30,000 nucleotides of DNA from Symbiodinium natans (GCA_905221605.1 CAJNDS010000225.1:502501-532500); one strand, 5' to 3'. Shown: positions 10,053 to 18,301, numbered from the stretch's first letter. Translations and numbers: made by a program. Notes: a model not told the origin generated them from the letters alone.

Positions 10053-10324
10053 CCAATACCTAGGATCCACTGGAGCTTCTGATGCTCAGGGGGGCGGAGG
10101 GGTCAGGGTTTAAGTTGATCGGGCTTGCCGGGGGTCGAGTTTACTTTACAGGGTACTGCAAATAGCCAGAAGGTGGCCTTAAGTTCGAGAACTTACGAGA
10201 AGAATGTCTCATAGAATCATAGAATGTGAGGAGGGTTCGGATTTAGAGCGCAGTACAGTAATGTGGGGGCACCTGGGGCATTGGGGTTGTGGTGTTACTA
10301 CTACCCCCAACCTTGCGCGTGCGG
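10053..10324. other. Unique spacer
   Basis: No convincing feature; CATAGAATCATAGAATG is a small direct repeat near 10209-10225. Confidence 0.4.
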
Positions 10325-10329
10325 TTTAT

Positions 10330-10402
10330 CCCCAACCCTAAACCCTACACCCTACACCCTAAACCCTAAACCCTACACTCTAAGCCCTAAACCCTAAACC
10401 CG
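10330..10402 (-). repeat. CCCTAAA tract with CCCTACA variants
   Basis: About ten units, including CCCTACA, CTCTAAG and CCCTAAA. Confidence 0.9.
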
Positions 10403-10551
10403 ATTTAGGGCTCAGGCTTGGGGGTTGCGGGCTTGGGTTTTCGGGCTTGGCAAGCCGAAGGCCCTCACATCCTGAATCCCCGAAGGCCCGAAGACTCCTC
10501 ATCTGTCCCTCAAAACGCCGAAGCCCTCAAAGAAGCCAAACCCAAAGCCCC

Positions 10552-10608
10552 CTCAACCCTAAACCCTAAACCCTAAACCCTAAACCCTAAACCCTAAACC
10601 CTAAACCT
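10552..10608 (-). repeat. CCCTAAA tract
   Basis: Eight nearly perfect units. The island 10609-10694 has an open plus frame (contains LEATSAVADFGGEEG) ending at G|GTAGGG. Confidence 0.94.
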
Positions 10609-10694
10609 CTGATAACCTGTCAAGCTGAGATGCAGTGTCCAGGGCATCTGGAGGCCACCTCGGCAGTGGCGGACTTCGGGGGAGAGGAGGGCCG

Positions 10695-10927
10695 GTAGGG
10701 TTTAGGGTTTAGGGTTTAGGGTTTAGGGTTTAGGGTTTAGGGTTTAGGGTTTAGGGTTTAGGGTTTAGGGTTTAGGGTTGGTTTAGGGTTTAGGGTTTGG
10801 GGTTTAGGGTTTAGGGTTTAGGGTTTAGGGTTTAGGGTGTAGGGTGTAGGGTGTAGGGTTTAGGGTTTAGGGTTTAGGGTTTAGGGTTTAGGGTTTAGGG
10901 TTTAGGGTTTAGGGTTTAGGGTTTAGT
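10695..10927 (+). repeat. TTTAGGG tract, about 33 units
   Basis: Nearly perfect; one GGTTTAGGG slip near 10780, a TTTGGGG, and three consecutive TGTAGGG units (about 10836-10857). Confidence 0.97.
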
Positions 10928-10929
10928 TT

Positions 10930-10957
10930 CACAGCAAACTCCAAAAAGTTGGAACAT
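10930..10957. repeat. Dispersed 28-bp motif, copy 1
   Basis: Matches 13101-13128 with three mismatches in 28 bases; both contain GTTGGAACAT. It lies between two same-orientation TTTAGGG tracts. Confidence 0.75.
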
Positions 10958-11030
10958 GGTTTAAGGATGATTAGTGCTGGGATGCTCCTTTAGCAAAGAA
11001 AATGGGGTATGGAACCTCTTGAAGTTTGAG

Positions 11031-11136
11031 GGGTTTAGGGTTTAGGGTTTAGGGTTTAGGGTTTAGGGTTTAGGGTTTAGGGTTTAGGGTTTAGGGTTTA
11101 GGGTTTAGGGTTTAGGGTTTAGGGTTTAGGGTTCAG
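11031..11136 (+). repeat. TTTAGGG tract
   Basis: About 15 perfect units. Confidence 0.96.
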
Positions 11137-11202
11137 GACCTAGACTTCAAAGGCGGCTGAGGGTGCAGCTCGTGGTGCAACTGGACAAGGGGCTTTGAAG
11201 GT

Positions 11203-11340
11203 TTAACCCTAAAACCCTAAACCCTAAACCCTAAACCCTAAACCCTAAACCCTAAAACTCCTGTACCCCAAACCCTAAACCCTAAACCCTAAACCTGATC
11301 CCTAAACCCTAAACCCTAGAACCCCTGTACCCTAAACCCC
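11203..11340 (-). repeat. CCCTAAA tract, interrupted
   Basis: Blocks of CCCTAAA separated by two copies of a CTGTACCC-type interruption (near 11260 and 11325), implying duplication of a larger unit of about 65 bp. Confidence 0.93.
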
Positions 11341-11454
11341 GAATTCCGAGGTCGAGGGACCTGGCCCGTCGCTCACCCAGACTTTCCTGCGCTTCCACGG
11401 TCCCTTTTCGACCAGCTCCTCCGAAACTTCAGGTTGAGGGCTTACCTTCGGGTT

Positions 11455-11540
11455 TGGGGCGTTTAGGGTTTAGGGTTTCGGGTTCAGGGTTGAGGGTTTA
11501 GGGTTTCGGGTTTAGGGCGTTTAGGGTTTAGAGTTTGCGG
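11455..11540 (+). repeat. Degenerate TTTAGGG tract
   Basis: Includes GCGTTTAGGG twice and TTTCGGG. A G11 run follows at 11549-11559. Confidence 0.8.
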
Positions 11541-11610
11541 TTTGGGGAGGGGGGGGGGGTAAGTCGTTAAGGGTTTGGGTTATCTGGGTTCATTGAGGCT
11601 TCTATAGAGC

Positions 11611-11632
11611 AGTAAACCCTAAACCCTAAACC
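11611..11632 (-). repeat. Short CCCTAAA tract
   Basis: Three units. Confidence 0.8.
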
Positions 11633-11763
11633 ATTAATATAACCGGCGCCAGATAAGGGCCATGGCCCGGGCAGCTTCTCCAAACCAGCTCCCAGAAGCC
11701 CGAACTCCCGGGACCCTGGAGCCTCCTCCCCGCTCTGCAAACCCCCTAAATTCTGAAACCCTT

Positions 11764-12013
11764 CTGGGGTTTAGGGTTTAGGGTTTAGGGGTTTAGGGGT
11801 TTAGGGGTTTAGGGGTTTAGGGGTTTAGGGGTTTAGGGGTTTAGGGGTTTCGGGGTTTAGGGGTTTTAGGGTGTTTAGGAGGTTTAGGGGGTTTAGGGGG
11901 TTAGGGGTTTAGGGGTTTAGGGGTTTAGGGGTTTAGGGGTTTAGGGGTTTAGGGGTTTAGGGTTTTAGGGGTTTAGGGGTTTAGGGGTTTAGGGGTTTAG
12001 GGGTTTAGGGGTT
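11764..12013 (+). repeat. TTTAGGGG octamer array
   Basis: After three heptamers the period becomes 8 bp (GGGGTTTA) for about 28 units, with a few 7-, 9- and 10-bp slips. This is the only long octamer array in the window. Confidence 0.95.
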
Positions 12014-12251
12014 CTTTTTAAGGGGTTCGGGGATTTAGCTCTAAACCCTGAACCACGGGACCGCTGAAGAAAAAAAGAAAACATCCTAAGCATGAGCGTG
12101 ACCTGAAAAGCCTCTGGCCTCCGGCCCCCCACGCTTCCCCCCACTCCCCCCTCGCCCCCACAAAAGAACCAAGTCAACTAAATTTTTAGGAATCTTGGAT
12201 TTACGATGTAGTCACGTGTGCTTTACATATGTACAACTTTTATCACCATCC
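12014..12251. other. Unique spacer
   Basis: C-rich patch at 12118-12160, otherwise nothing recognisable. An open minus frame here runs into the octamer array and is not credible. Confidence 0.45.
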
Positions 12252-12467
12252 CTATATATTTGTATATCTATATCTATATCTATATCTATATCTATATATA
12301 GATATATGTATATATAGACATCTATATATATATAGATATATAGATATATAGATATATAGATATATAGATATATAGATATATAGATATATAGATATATAGA
12401 TATATAGATATATAGATATATAGATATATAGATATATAGATATATAGATCTATATATATATATATAT
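12252..12467. repeat. AT microsatellite with two phases
   Basis: A 6-bp TATATC repeat (about 12264-12296) passes into an 8-bp GATATATA repeat (about 12340-12445), then TA dinucleotides. The two halves can pair. Confidence 0.95.
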
Positions 12468-12520
12468 GACGGTTGTTCGAAATTGCTTCACGGCAAAACG
12501 ACCATTCTTCGCGAAAAGCT

Positions 12521-12654
12521 ATTTGTCTTTCGCGGGCCCATCGCGGACTTTCACGGAGGCAATTTTACACCCGTCTTAGTTACAGTACAAACAGTACTAA
12601 CACAAAACTTCGTGAAAGCGTGATTTGTCTTTCGCGGGCCCATCGCGGACTTTC
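12521..12654. repeat. Direct duplication, perfect 32-bp core, 102-bp offset
   Basis: 12521-12552 and 12623-12654 are identical (ATTTGTCTTTCGCGGGCCCA...), with weaker similarity upstream (CTTCGCGAAAAG versus CTTCGTGAAAG). Since 102 is divisible by 3, a plus frame (12473-12679) repeats ICLSRAHRGLSR; coding is doubtful. Confidence 0.85.
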
Positions 12655-12856
12655 GCGGACCCTCATTTCCATTATCTGATGGTCGCCCCAGTATAGCTCG
12701 AAGCCAAGGGGGGTTTTGAACAACCCTCATATGTGTGCACAGCTATTGTTTTATGTCTATTAGGTATATGTACACAAACCATGAGCCCCCGCCCTTTCAT
12801 GGGTCCTCCACGCGGGCCACGTAACAGCGAAGGGAGAGGCGGGAATTCCTCGATTC

Positions 12857-12930
12857 TTTAGGGTTTAGGGTTTAGGGTTTAGGGTTTAGGGTTTAGGGTT
12901 TAGGGTTTAGGGTTTAGGGTGTCGGGTTTG
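12857..12930 (+). repeat. TTTAGGG tract
   Basis: Nine perfect units, then TGTCGGG. Confidence 0.95.
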
Positions 12931-13220
12931 CTGTAATGTGGCCCAGATGCTGTGAAGGTTAGGGTGCCGAAGAGGCTCGAAAGCTTTGTCGGGTGCGCAG
13001 AGCAGCTCTGGCCAGATTGTCGAGGGCAAGAAACCCCCACCCACGTTGTCCAAGGCGGCAAAGCCACCCTAACTCTAACCTATTCCTTTAATTTTAGGAC
13101 CACAGTAAGCTCCAAACAGTTGGAACATCCTTCTCCACATACCCGAAAAGGTATACTAAAGGGAATCCCAGCTCTATTCAACCATGTTCCAACCTTAGAA
13201 ACGGTGGGGGGGGGGGGGAA
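12931..13220. other. Unique island with second copy of dispersed motif
   Basis: Holds the 28-bp motif at 13101-13128. Its GTTGGAACAT is repeated inverted (ATGTTCCAAC at about 13182-13191), giving an element of roughly 75 bp with inverted ends. G13 at 13206-13218. Confidence 0.6.
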
Positions 13221-13260
13221 CCCCTAAATCCTAAATCCTAAACCCTAAACCCTAAACCCG
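13221..13260 (-). repeat. CCCTAAA/TCCTAAA tract
   Basis: Five or six units. Confidence 0.88.
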
Positions 13261-13361
13261 AAAGGTCCCGAGGGGGGTCGCAGGAACCGTTCCAGGCCAT
13301 GCCTTGGAACTCTGCGGCGGGGGGATCTGGGACCGCCTGGCCAGAGGCCCTTGGGGTACCC
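13261..13361. other. GC-rich island, possible exon, strand unclear
   Basis: The plus strand at 13284-13355 is open for 24 codons between CAG and GG|GTAC (contains EPFQAMPWNSAAGG). The minus strand is open in all frames, one also protein-like. No family recognised. Confidence 0.25.
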
Positions 13362-13504
13362 TAGGGTTTAGGGTTCAGGGTTCAGGGTTTAGGGTTTAGG
13401 GTTTAGGGTTTAGGGTTTAGGGTTTAGGGTTTAGGGTTTAGGGTTTAGGGTTTAGGGTTTAGGGTTTAGGGTTTAGGGTTTAGGGTTTAGGGTGTAGGGT
13501 TTAG
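13362..13504 (+). repeat. TTTAGGG tract, about 20 units
   Basis: Nearly perfect, with two TTCAGGG near the left end and TGTAGGG near the right. Confidence 0.96.
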
Positions 13505-13618
13505 AGCGTCGTTTGGCTTTACATAGGGCTGGAGTCGGGCCTAATGAGAGTTATGTAGGGAGTCAGCACGATGACGGGAATTGGTTGAGCCTAAAAATCC
13601 TTGAACCCTGAACCTTTT

Positions 13619-13676
13619 ACACCCCAAACCCTAAACCCTAAACCCTAAACCCTAAAACCTAAACCCTAAACCCTAA
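13619..13676 (-). repeat. CCCTAAA tract
   Basis: About eight units. Confidence 0.92.
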
Positions 13677-13682
13677 GGGCAT

Positions 13683-13703
13683 GGGGGGGGGGGGGGGGGG
13701 GGG
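13683..13703 (+). repeat. G21 homopolymer
   Basis: Uninterrupted run of 21 G directly after a CCCTAAA tract. Confidence 0.95.
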
Positions 13704-13715
13704 AGATTTCTGCAG

Positions 13716-13838
13716 TCTTTCTGCGTCGAGCTGCACTGGCTGCGTGGAGGCCTCCGCCACCGATACTATGGGCACGCCGCGAAGGAGTTGGACCTGGACC
13801 GCCTTTGGTTCTGCAGCAGGGGCTTGGGGCTTAGTAGG
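13716..13838 (+). CDS. Candidate internal exon, 41 codons (strand uncertain)
   Basis: The plus strand is open for exactly 41 codons between TGCAG at 13711-13715 and AGG|GTTTAG at 13838, where a TTTAGGG tract starts. Most codons end in G or C, and the peptide holds W, Y, C and H (contains FCVELHWLRGGLRHRYYGHA). The minus strand also has an open frame, but it is proline/alanine/glutamine-rich and less GC-biased at third positions. Family not recognised. Confidence 0.28.
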
Positions 13839-13919
13839 GTTTAGGGTTTAGGGTTTAGGGTTTAGGGTTTAGGGTTTAGGGTTTAGGGTTTAGGGTTTCG
13901 GGTTTCGGGTTTCGGGTTA
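13839..13919 (+). repeat. TTTAGGG tract ending in TTTCGGG
   Basis: Eight TTTAGGG, then three TTTCGGG. Confidence 0.95.
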
Positions 13920-14090
13920 TGAGGCACCTTCAAGGCCCCAACCCCGAACCTTTCAGCCCCTGAAACCTCGACCCTCAAACAACCCTTAAGCCCTTTTACC
14001 CTTACCTTCGAGCCCCAAACAAACAAGCAAGCAATGGCTTTTCGGGCAGAGGCGCAGAAGCAAGCCCCCAAAAACATCTAACATCCGAAA

Positions 14091-14164
14091 CGCCTAAAGC
14101 CTAAAGCCTAAACCCTAAACCCTAAACCCTAAACCCTAAACCCTAAACCCTAAACCCTAAACTT
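14091..14164 (-). repeat. CCCTAAA tract with AGCCTAA start
   Basis: Three GCCTAAA-type units lead into eight CCCTAAA. Confidence 0.93.
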
Positions 14165-14266
14165 AAACGGCCATAAACCTCTGAAACCCTAAAGAGTAAA
14201 ACCCTCCAGCCCTTACCCTGACACCCGTAAAGTCCTACAGATGCTGAAGCCCAGACTCTGCAACTC

Positions 14267-14370
14267 AGGGTTTCAGGGTTTAGGGGTTTAGGGTTTTAGG
14301 GTTTTAGGGTTTTAGGGTTTAGGGTTTAGGGTTTAGGGTTTAGGGTTTAGTGTTTAGGATGTAGGGCTTA
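14267..14370 (+). repeat. TTTAGGG tract with TTTTAGGG units
   Basis: Includes several 8-mers of TTTTAGGG type and about six TTTAGGG. Confidence 0.9.
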
Positions 14371-14445
14371 GGCTTTGGCGTTAAACCTCAACAAAACTTT
14401 TGGGTTTAGGGCTTACGGTCTAGGGTGGGGCGAGGGGGCCTAGGG

Positions 14446-14541
14446 CCCTAAACCCTAAACCCCAAACCCTAAACCCCAAACCCTACACCCTACACCCTAA
14501 ACCCTAAACCCTAAACCCTAAACCCTAAACCCTAAACCCTT
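14446..14541 (-). repeat. CCCTAAA tract with CCCCAAA and CCCTACA
   Basis: About 13 units; two CCCCAAA and two CCCTACA in the left half. Confidence 0.94.
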
Positions 14542-14619
14542 CGGGGCTTTTGGGGTTGCCGGGGTTTTGGCGTTCTAGGGTTGAGGTTTTCGGGGTTTCA
14601 AGGCTTTGGAGATTTCAGG

Positions 14620-14782
14620 GCTTCATGGGCTTCATGGGCTTCATGGGGTTTAGGGTTTAGGGTTTAGGGTTTAGGGTTTAGGGTTTAGGGTTTAGGGCTT
14701 AGGGTTGAGGGTTGAGGGTTGAGGGTTGAGGGTTTAGGGTTTAGGGTTTAGGGTTTCAGGTTTAGGGTTCAGGGTTGGGCCC
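14620..14782 (+). repeat. CTTCATGGG triplication and TTTAGGG tract
   Basis: CTTCATGGG occurs three times in tandem (about 14620-14646), then TTTAGGG units with a block of four TTGAGGG. Confidence 0.93.
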
Positions 14783-14823
14783 CTCTTGAGGAGTGTGCGG
14801 CTCGGTTTTGGGGTTTGGGGCTT

Positions 14824-14912
14824 ACCCTAAACCCTCAACCTTAAACCCTAAGGTTTTCTCAGAAGCCCTTAATCCCTAAACCCTAAACCAGTAGACCGAA
14901 ACCCTAAACAGC
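14824..14912 (-). repeat. Degenerate CCCTAAA tract
   Basis: About nine units, interrupted. Confidence 0.8.
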
Positions 14913-15115
14913 AGCATCTTCGCACTATGGGGTTTTAGGATTTAGGTGAAAGGGCGTTCGGGGTTTATAGGAAAGGGGCTTTGGGGGCAGGATCTTGAAC
15001 AGTATGCAACGTCCAGGTTGGGGTTCCCTACTGTATTCTGGCGCACCCCCAATGTACCCGTGAAATAATGAACCCAGAGCCCGGAAAGAGACCAAGAATC
15101 CATGAACCCTGGTCC

Positions 15116-15163
15116 TGAAACCCTGAACCCTAAACCCTAAGCCCTAAACCCTAAACCCTAAAG
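15116..15163 (-). repeat. CCCTAAA tract
   Basis: Six units, one CCCTAAG. The next island (15164-15238) is open on the plus strand (contains AVPSPSRGVVLPVKGG). Confidence 0.9.
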
Positions 15164-15238
15164 CCAGGAAGCCTCGGCGGCTTTGTAGCTCAGGCAGTGC
15201 CGTCGCCCAGCCGGGGCGTAGTCCTGCCTGTCAAAGGG

Positions 15239-15340
15239 GGGTTGAGGGTTTAGGGTTTAGGGTGTAGGGTTTAGGGTTTAGGGGCTTGGGGTTTAAGGTT
15301 TAGGGTTTAAGGTTTACGGTTTAGGGTCTGAGGTTTAAGG
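15239..15340 (+). repeat. Degenerate TTTAGGG tract
   Basis: TTGAGGG, TTTAGGG, TGTAGGG, TTTAAGG and TTTACGG units. Confidence 0.85.
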
Positions 15341-15432
15341 TTTTGAGGTCGTTTACAGGCTTTAGGGCTTGGGGTTTAAGATGCAAGGCCCATACCCTCA
15401 ATTGAGGAAGACATACGTCGATTCACGATATT

Positions 15433-15547
15433 ACCCTAAACTCTAAACCCTAAACCCTGCCTTAAACCCTAACCCTAAACCCTAAAACCTAAACCTTAAA
15501 CCCTAAACCCTGAACCCTAAACCCTAAACCCTAAACCCTAAACCCTG
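15433..15547 (-). repeat. CCCTAAA tract
   Basis: About 15 units, a few imperfect (CCTTAAA, CCCTGAA). Confidence 0.94.
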
Positions 15548-15684
15548 ACGTAGTCGTACAAGTTTCATTGGGCTTCCGGGTCTAGGGGCTGAAGGGCTCA
15601 ATATAGGAGTCTAAAGAATTTGAATCGGGTTTTGGGGCTTATTCTTATAACTACAAAGGGACCATAAGGAACATTCTTCTAGGG
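15548..15684. other. Unique spacer
   Basis: No feature seen. Confidence 0.4.
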
Positions 15685-15813
15685 CGGGGGGGGGGGGCAG
15701 GGGGGGTGGCGGGGGGGGGGGGGGGGGGGAGGGGGGGGGGGTGGGGGGGGGGGGGGGGAGGGGGGGGGGGGGGGGGGGGGAGGGGGTGGGGGTGGGGGGT
15801 GGGGTGGGGGGGG
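15685..15813 (+). repeat. 129-bp almost pure G tract
   Basis: G runs of up to about 20, broken by single T, A or C. Strong four-strand-forming potential on the plus strand. Run lengths should not be trusted. Confidence 0.95.
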
Positions 15814-15850
15814 CATGTTAGGATTTAGGATTTGGGGGTTGAAGGTTCAG

Positions 15851-15944
15851 CAAGAAAGATTCCCTTGTATGGAAGCATCCGAGCCGCTCTTGTGGGCTGA
15901 GCTGCCTGAGCTCGTATCCACTCAGAAAGACCACCTCGATTCAG
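15851..15944. other. Open island, possible exon
   Basis: The plus strand is open for 31 codons after TTCAG (contains MEASEPLLWAELPELVSTQK), with only a GC-type donor at the right. The minus strand is equally open. Not recognised. Confidence 0.22.
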
Positions 15945-15947
15945 GCT

Positions 15948-15991
15948 TTCGGGTTTCGGGTTTCGGGTTTAGGGTTTAGGGTTTAGGGTTT
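15948..15991 (+). repeat. TTTCGGG to TTTAGGG tract
   Basis: Three TTTCGGG, then three TTTAGGG; the last heptamers before a 10.8-kb stretch without such tracts. Confidence 0.92.
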
Positions 15992-16466
15992 ACATTGTCT
16001 GTTTGCAAGTGCAACACTTAGAAAACGAAACCAAGCACAGGAGGCCCCAATGATGCATGCGCACCGTATGTGCTGTCATACATGTATGCATGTGTGTATC
16101 TATATGTGTATATATATATAGATATATACTTATTTCACTATCTTTATGTAGTGTAATGATGACCCCTAATGTCTGTGTACGTACATGTATGTCTACATCA
16201 AAAACCCGAGTTCAGAAACACGCACTCATACACATTTCATATACATGTTCATCGACTTGTTCATATCTTGTTCATGTACATCTACGTACGCATAGAAAAT
16301 ACATGTACATTTGCCACAGTCTTATACCGACGGGCAGCTGTCTGCCAAATAAGCACAAATGTGTGTTTCTACATGCAAATAGTAAGGAATGCAAAGTTAC
16401 ACTAGTTTCTGCACTCCCGTGTGTCTCTGCAACACCACTTCCAGGGCAGCGTGCTGCATGTCCGCC
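15992..16466. other. AT-rich sequence downstream of the RCC1-like gene
   Basis: Many CATGTA/TACATG words and a short TATATA patch (16107-16128). The plus frame at 16057-16488 has no domain and overlaps the gene end. Likely the 3' flank of the minus-strand gene; no processing signal identified. Confidence 0.45.
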
Positions 16467-17969
16467 TCACTGCAGCCGCTTCACATAGCTGCTGTCACCA
16501 CCTGACAGAGGGTCGCCCCACGTCACGATGGAGCCATCATGCCGAATCGCAGCAAACGCCGAAAGCGATGCCTGGATACAGCACACATCTTGCAGCTGCT
16601 GCTGAACTGAGGAGCTGTCACCCCCAGAGTAAGCGCAGCCCCACGCGACAACATTGCCACTACGCAGAAGGGCAGCAAAAGCAGTGAACGATGCCTGAAT
16701 GTGCTGCACTTGCTGCAGCTGCTGCTGGACAGAACTGCTGTCACCACCCGTTGTTGGATCGCCCCAGGTCACAACAGACCCGTCTTCAAGCAATGCCGCG
16801 AATGCCCCGAGGTTTGCCTGGATCGCACGAACCTTCAACAGCTTGTGACGGACAGCGCGGCTGTTGCCACCACGGTCCGCTCGGCCCCAGGTCACGACAG
16901 ACCCGTCTTCCCGTATGGCGGCAAAGGCTTCCAAGGTAGATTGGATCTGCTGGACATTCACCAGATTCTGGACGGAGCCACCGTCCGCGCCGCGAAGTGG
17001 GTCACCCCAAGTGGCCACCGAGCCGTCCTCCAGGATGGCTGCGAAAGCGGCATGCGTGCCTTTGACGCTGCGCACCTTCCTCAGCTGCTTGCGGACGGAG
17101 CTGCTGTCACCACCATATTGTCTGGAGCCCCAAGTGACAACCGATCCGTTGCCGAGGATCGCCGCAAACGCGCCGGCAGAAGACTGGATCCTCTGCACGT
17201 CAACAAGTTGCTTGCGAACTGCAGCGCTGTCGCCACCAGAGTCAGGAAATCCCCACGTGACCACAGAGCCATCCTGCAAAATAGCCGCAAAAGCCCAGTC
17301 CGATGCCTGAATCTGGCGCACCTTCTTCAGCTGCACTTGGACGTTGCTGCTGTCGCCACCTCTGTCGCCATTTATGTGAGGACTACCCCACGTCACCACC
17401 GACCCATCTCCCAAGATAGCAGCAAAAGCCCCCTGAGAAGCCTGAACGTGGCGCACGCCCTTGAGGCGCTGACAAGCGCTCGCCCAACCATCCAATGGGC
17501 TGCCCCAGGAAACCACCGAACCGTCACCCAAAATCGCAGCAAAAGCACCCTGGGCTGCCTGCACTTCCCGCACATCTACCAGTTGCTCCTGAACATGGCT
17601 GCTGTGCCCGGGTGGGTTGCATTTGCGGGATGTTCGCCGTGTAAGAATTCTCGCCTCAACTGTTGAACAACCAAACCCACCCCAGGCCACTGCTGAGCCG
17701 TCCCCCAAAAGAGCAGCAAAGGCCCCCTGGCCAGCAGCCACCCTGGCCTGGCCAACTTGCAGCGTCAGCACGTCCCCTGCCAGAATACCAGCTTGCGAGA
17801 CAGTCCTCGTCCCCGCCAAGACTTCTCCGGTAGCAGTCAGCAACCTTCCTGTGCCAACGTGCAGCCAACGCTGCGCAAGCCCTCTCAAGTCGTCCAGGCA
17901 AGTATCAACTGGCACGTCTATCTTGGACGACTTTCCGCTCATCAACGTCACTTCAAGGCACATGGACAT
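16467..17969 (-). CDS. RCC1/HERC-like repeat protein with ubiquitin-like N-terminus, 500 aa
   Basis: No catalytic residue or HECT domain is visible, so a binding or scaffold role is the most that can be said. Residues about 5-72 look like a ubiquitin-like fold (VTLMSGK ... GRLL ... GDVLTLQV). Ten RCC1-type repeats follow, each with AFAA[IL]xxDGSxVxWG; the AFAA motifs start near residues 83, 142, 181, 227, 268, 308, 348, 389, 430 and 471, mostly 40-41 apart. Linkers carry GGDSSxVQxQLxxVxxIQAS. The first linker has about 18 extra residues (near 100-122). The protein ends in KRLQ inside the linker after repeat ten, with no further repeat downstream, so the C-terminus may be truncated. The start is the first in-frame ATG at 17969; the frame stays open without ATG (a GTG at 17993) up to a TGA at 18060-18062. 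There is no intron. The family is common in symbiotic dinoflagellates; the function is unknown. Confidence 0.86.
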   Translation of the reverse strand: MSMCLEVTLMSGKSSKIDVPVDTCLDDLRGLAQRWLHVGTGRLLTATGEVLAGTRTVSQAGILAGDVLTLQVGQARVAAGQGAFAALLGDGSAVAWGGFGCSTVEARILTRRTSRKCNPPGHSSHVQEQLVDVREVQAAQGAFAAILGDGSVVSWGSPLDGWASACQRLKGVRHVQASQGAFAAILGDGSVVTWGSPHINGDRGGDSSNVQVQLKKVRQIQASDWAFAAILQDGSVVTWGFPDSGGDSAAVRKQLVDVQRIQSSAGAFAAILGNGSVVTWGSRQYGGDSSSVRKQLRKVRSVKGTHAAFAAILEDGSVATWGDPLRGADGGSVQNLVNVQQIQSTLEAFAAIREDGSVVTWGRADRGGNSRAVRHKLLKVRAIQANLGAFAALLEDGSVVTWGDPTTGGDSSSVQQQLQQVQHIQASFTAFAALLRSGNVVAWGCAYSGGDSSSVQQQLQDVCCIQASLSAFAAIRHDGSIVTWGDPLSGGDSSYVKRLQ

Positions 17970-18233
17970 GGCGATGAGGACTATGGCAACCACACACGTG
18001 GCACCCTCCCCGGTGCAATTGGCGCGCTTTTGGCTCCAAATGCAACTGGTGCTTTCATGTCATGCCAGAACAGTATAAACGGCAGCAGAAATCACAGAAT
18101 TGCTTTCGCGTTTTCCCTCAGCCCTCAACATCCCGAACTCACGTCCCTCATGCAAATGGAGCGCCCAACATCCTGGGGGGTGCCAAGAAGTGGCATCCCG
18201 AAGGGGCCATAGTCTTCCCTCCCTTATATAACC
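17970..18233. other. 5' flank of the RCC1-like gene
   Basis: Lies upstream on the minus strand. No dinoflagellate promoter element or relict spliced-leader sequence found in the gene's orientation. Confidence 0.4.
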
Positions 18234-18260
18234 CCTATATATATATATATATATATATAT
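18234..18260. repeat. TA dinucleotide microsatellite
   Basis: About 12 TA units. Confidence 0.95.
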
Positions 18261-18301
18261 GAGGCAGGAACCTTTATGTATTATGTGGCGTTCCTTTTTT
18301 G

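Noticed and set aside
13716-13838. Minus-strand reading of this island
   Set aside because: Open but proline/alanine/glutamine-rich with weaker third-position GC than the plus frame; kept only as an alternative.
16057-16488. 143-codon plus-strand frame downstream of the RCC1-like gene
   Set aside because: Cysteine/histidine/tyrosine-rich translation of AT-rich CATGTA-type sequence, overlapping the real gene's end; no domain.
16701-17666. 321-codon plus-strand open frame, and several shorter ones, opposite the RCC1-like gene
   Set aside because: They mirror the repeated minus-strand codons; the minus frame has the recognisable protein repeats and these do not.
18024-18036. Partial match to the dinoflagellate spliced leader (TTTTGGCTC)
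   Set aside because: On the plus strand, opposite to the gene, only nine bases, and followed by CAAATG rather than AAG.
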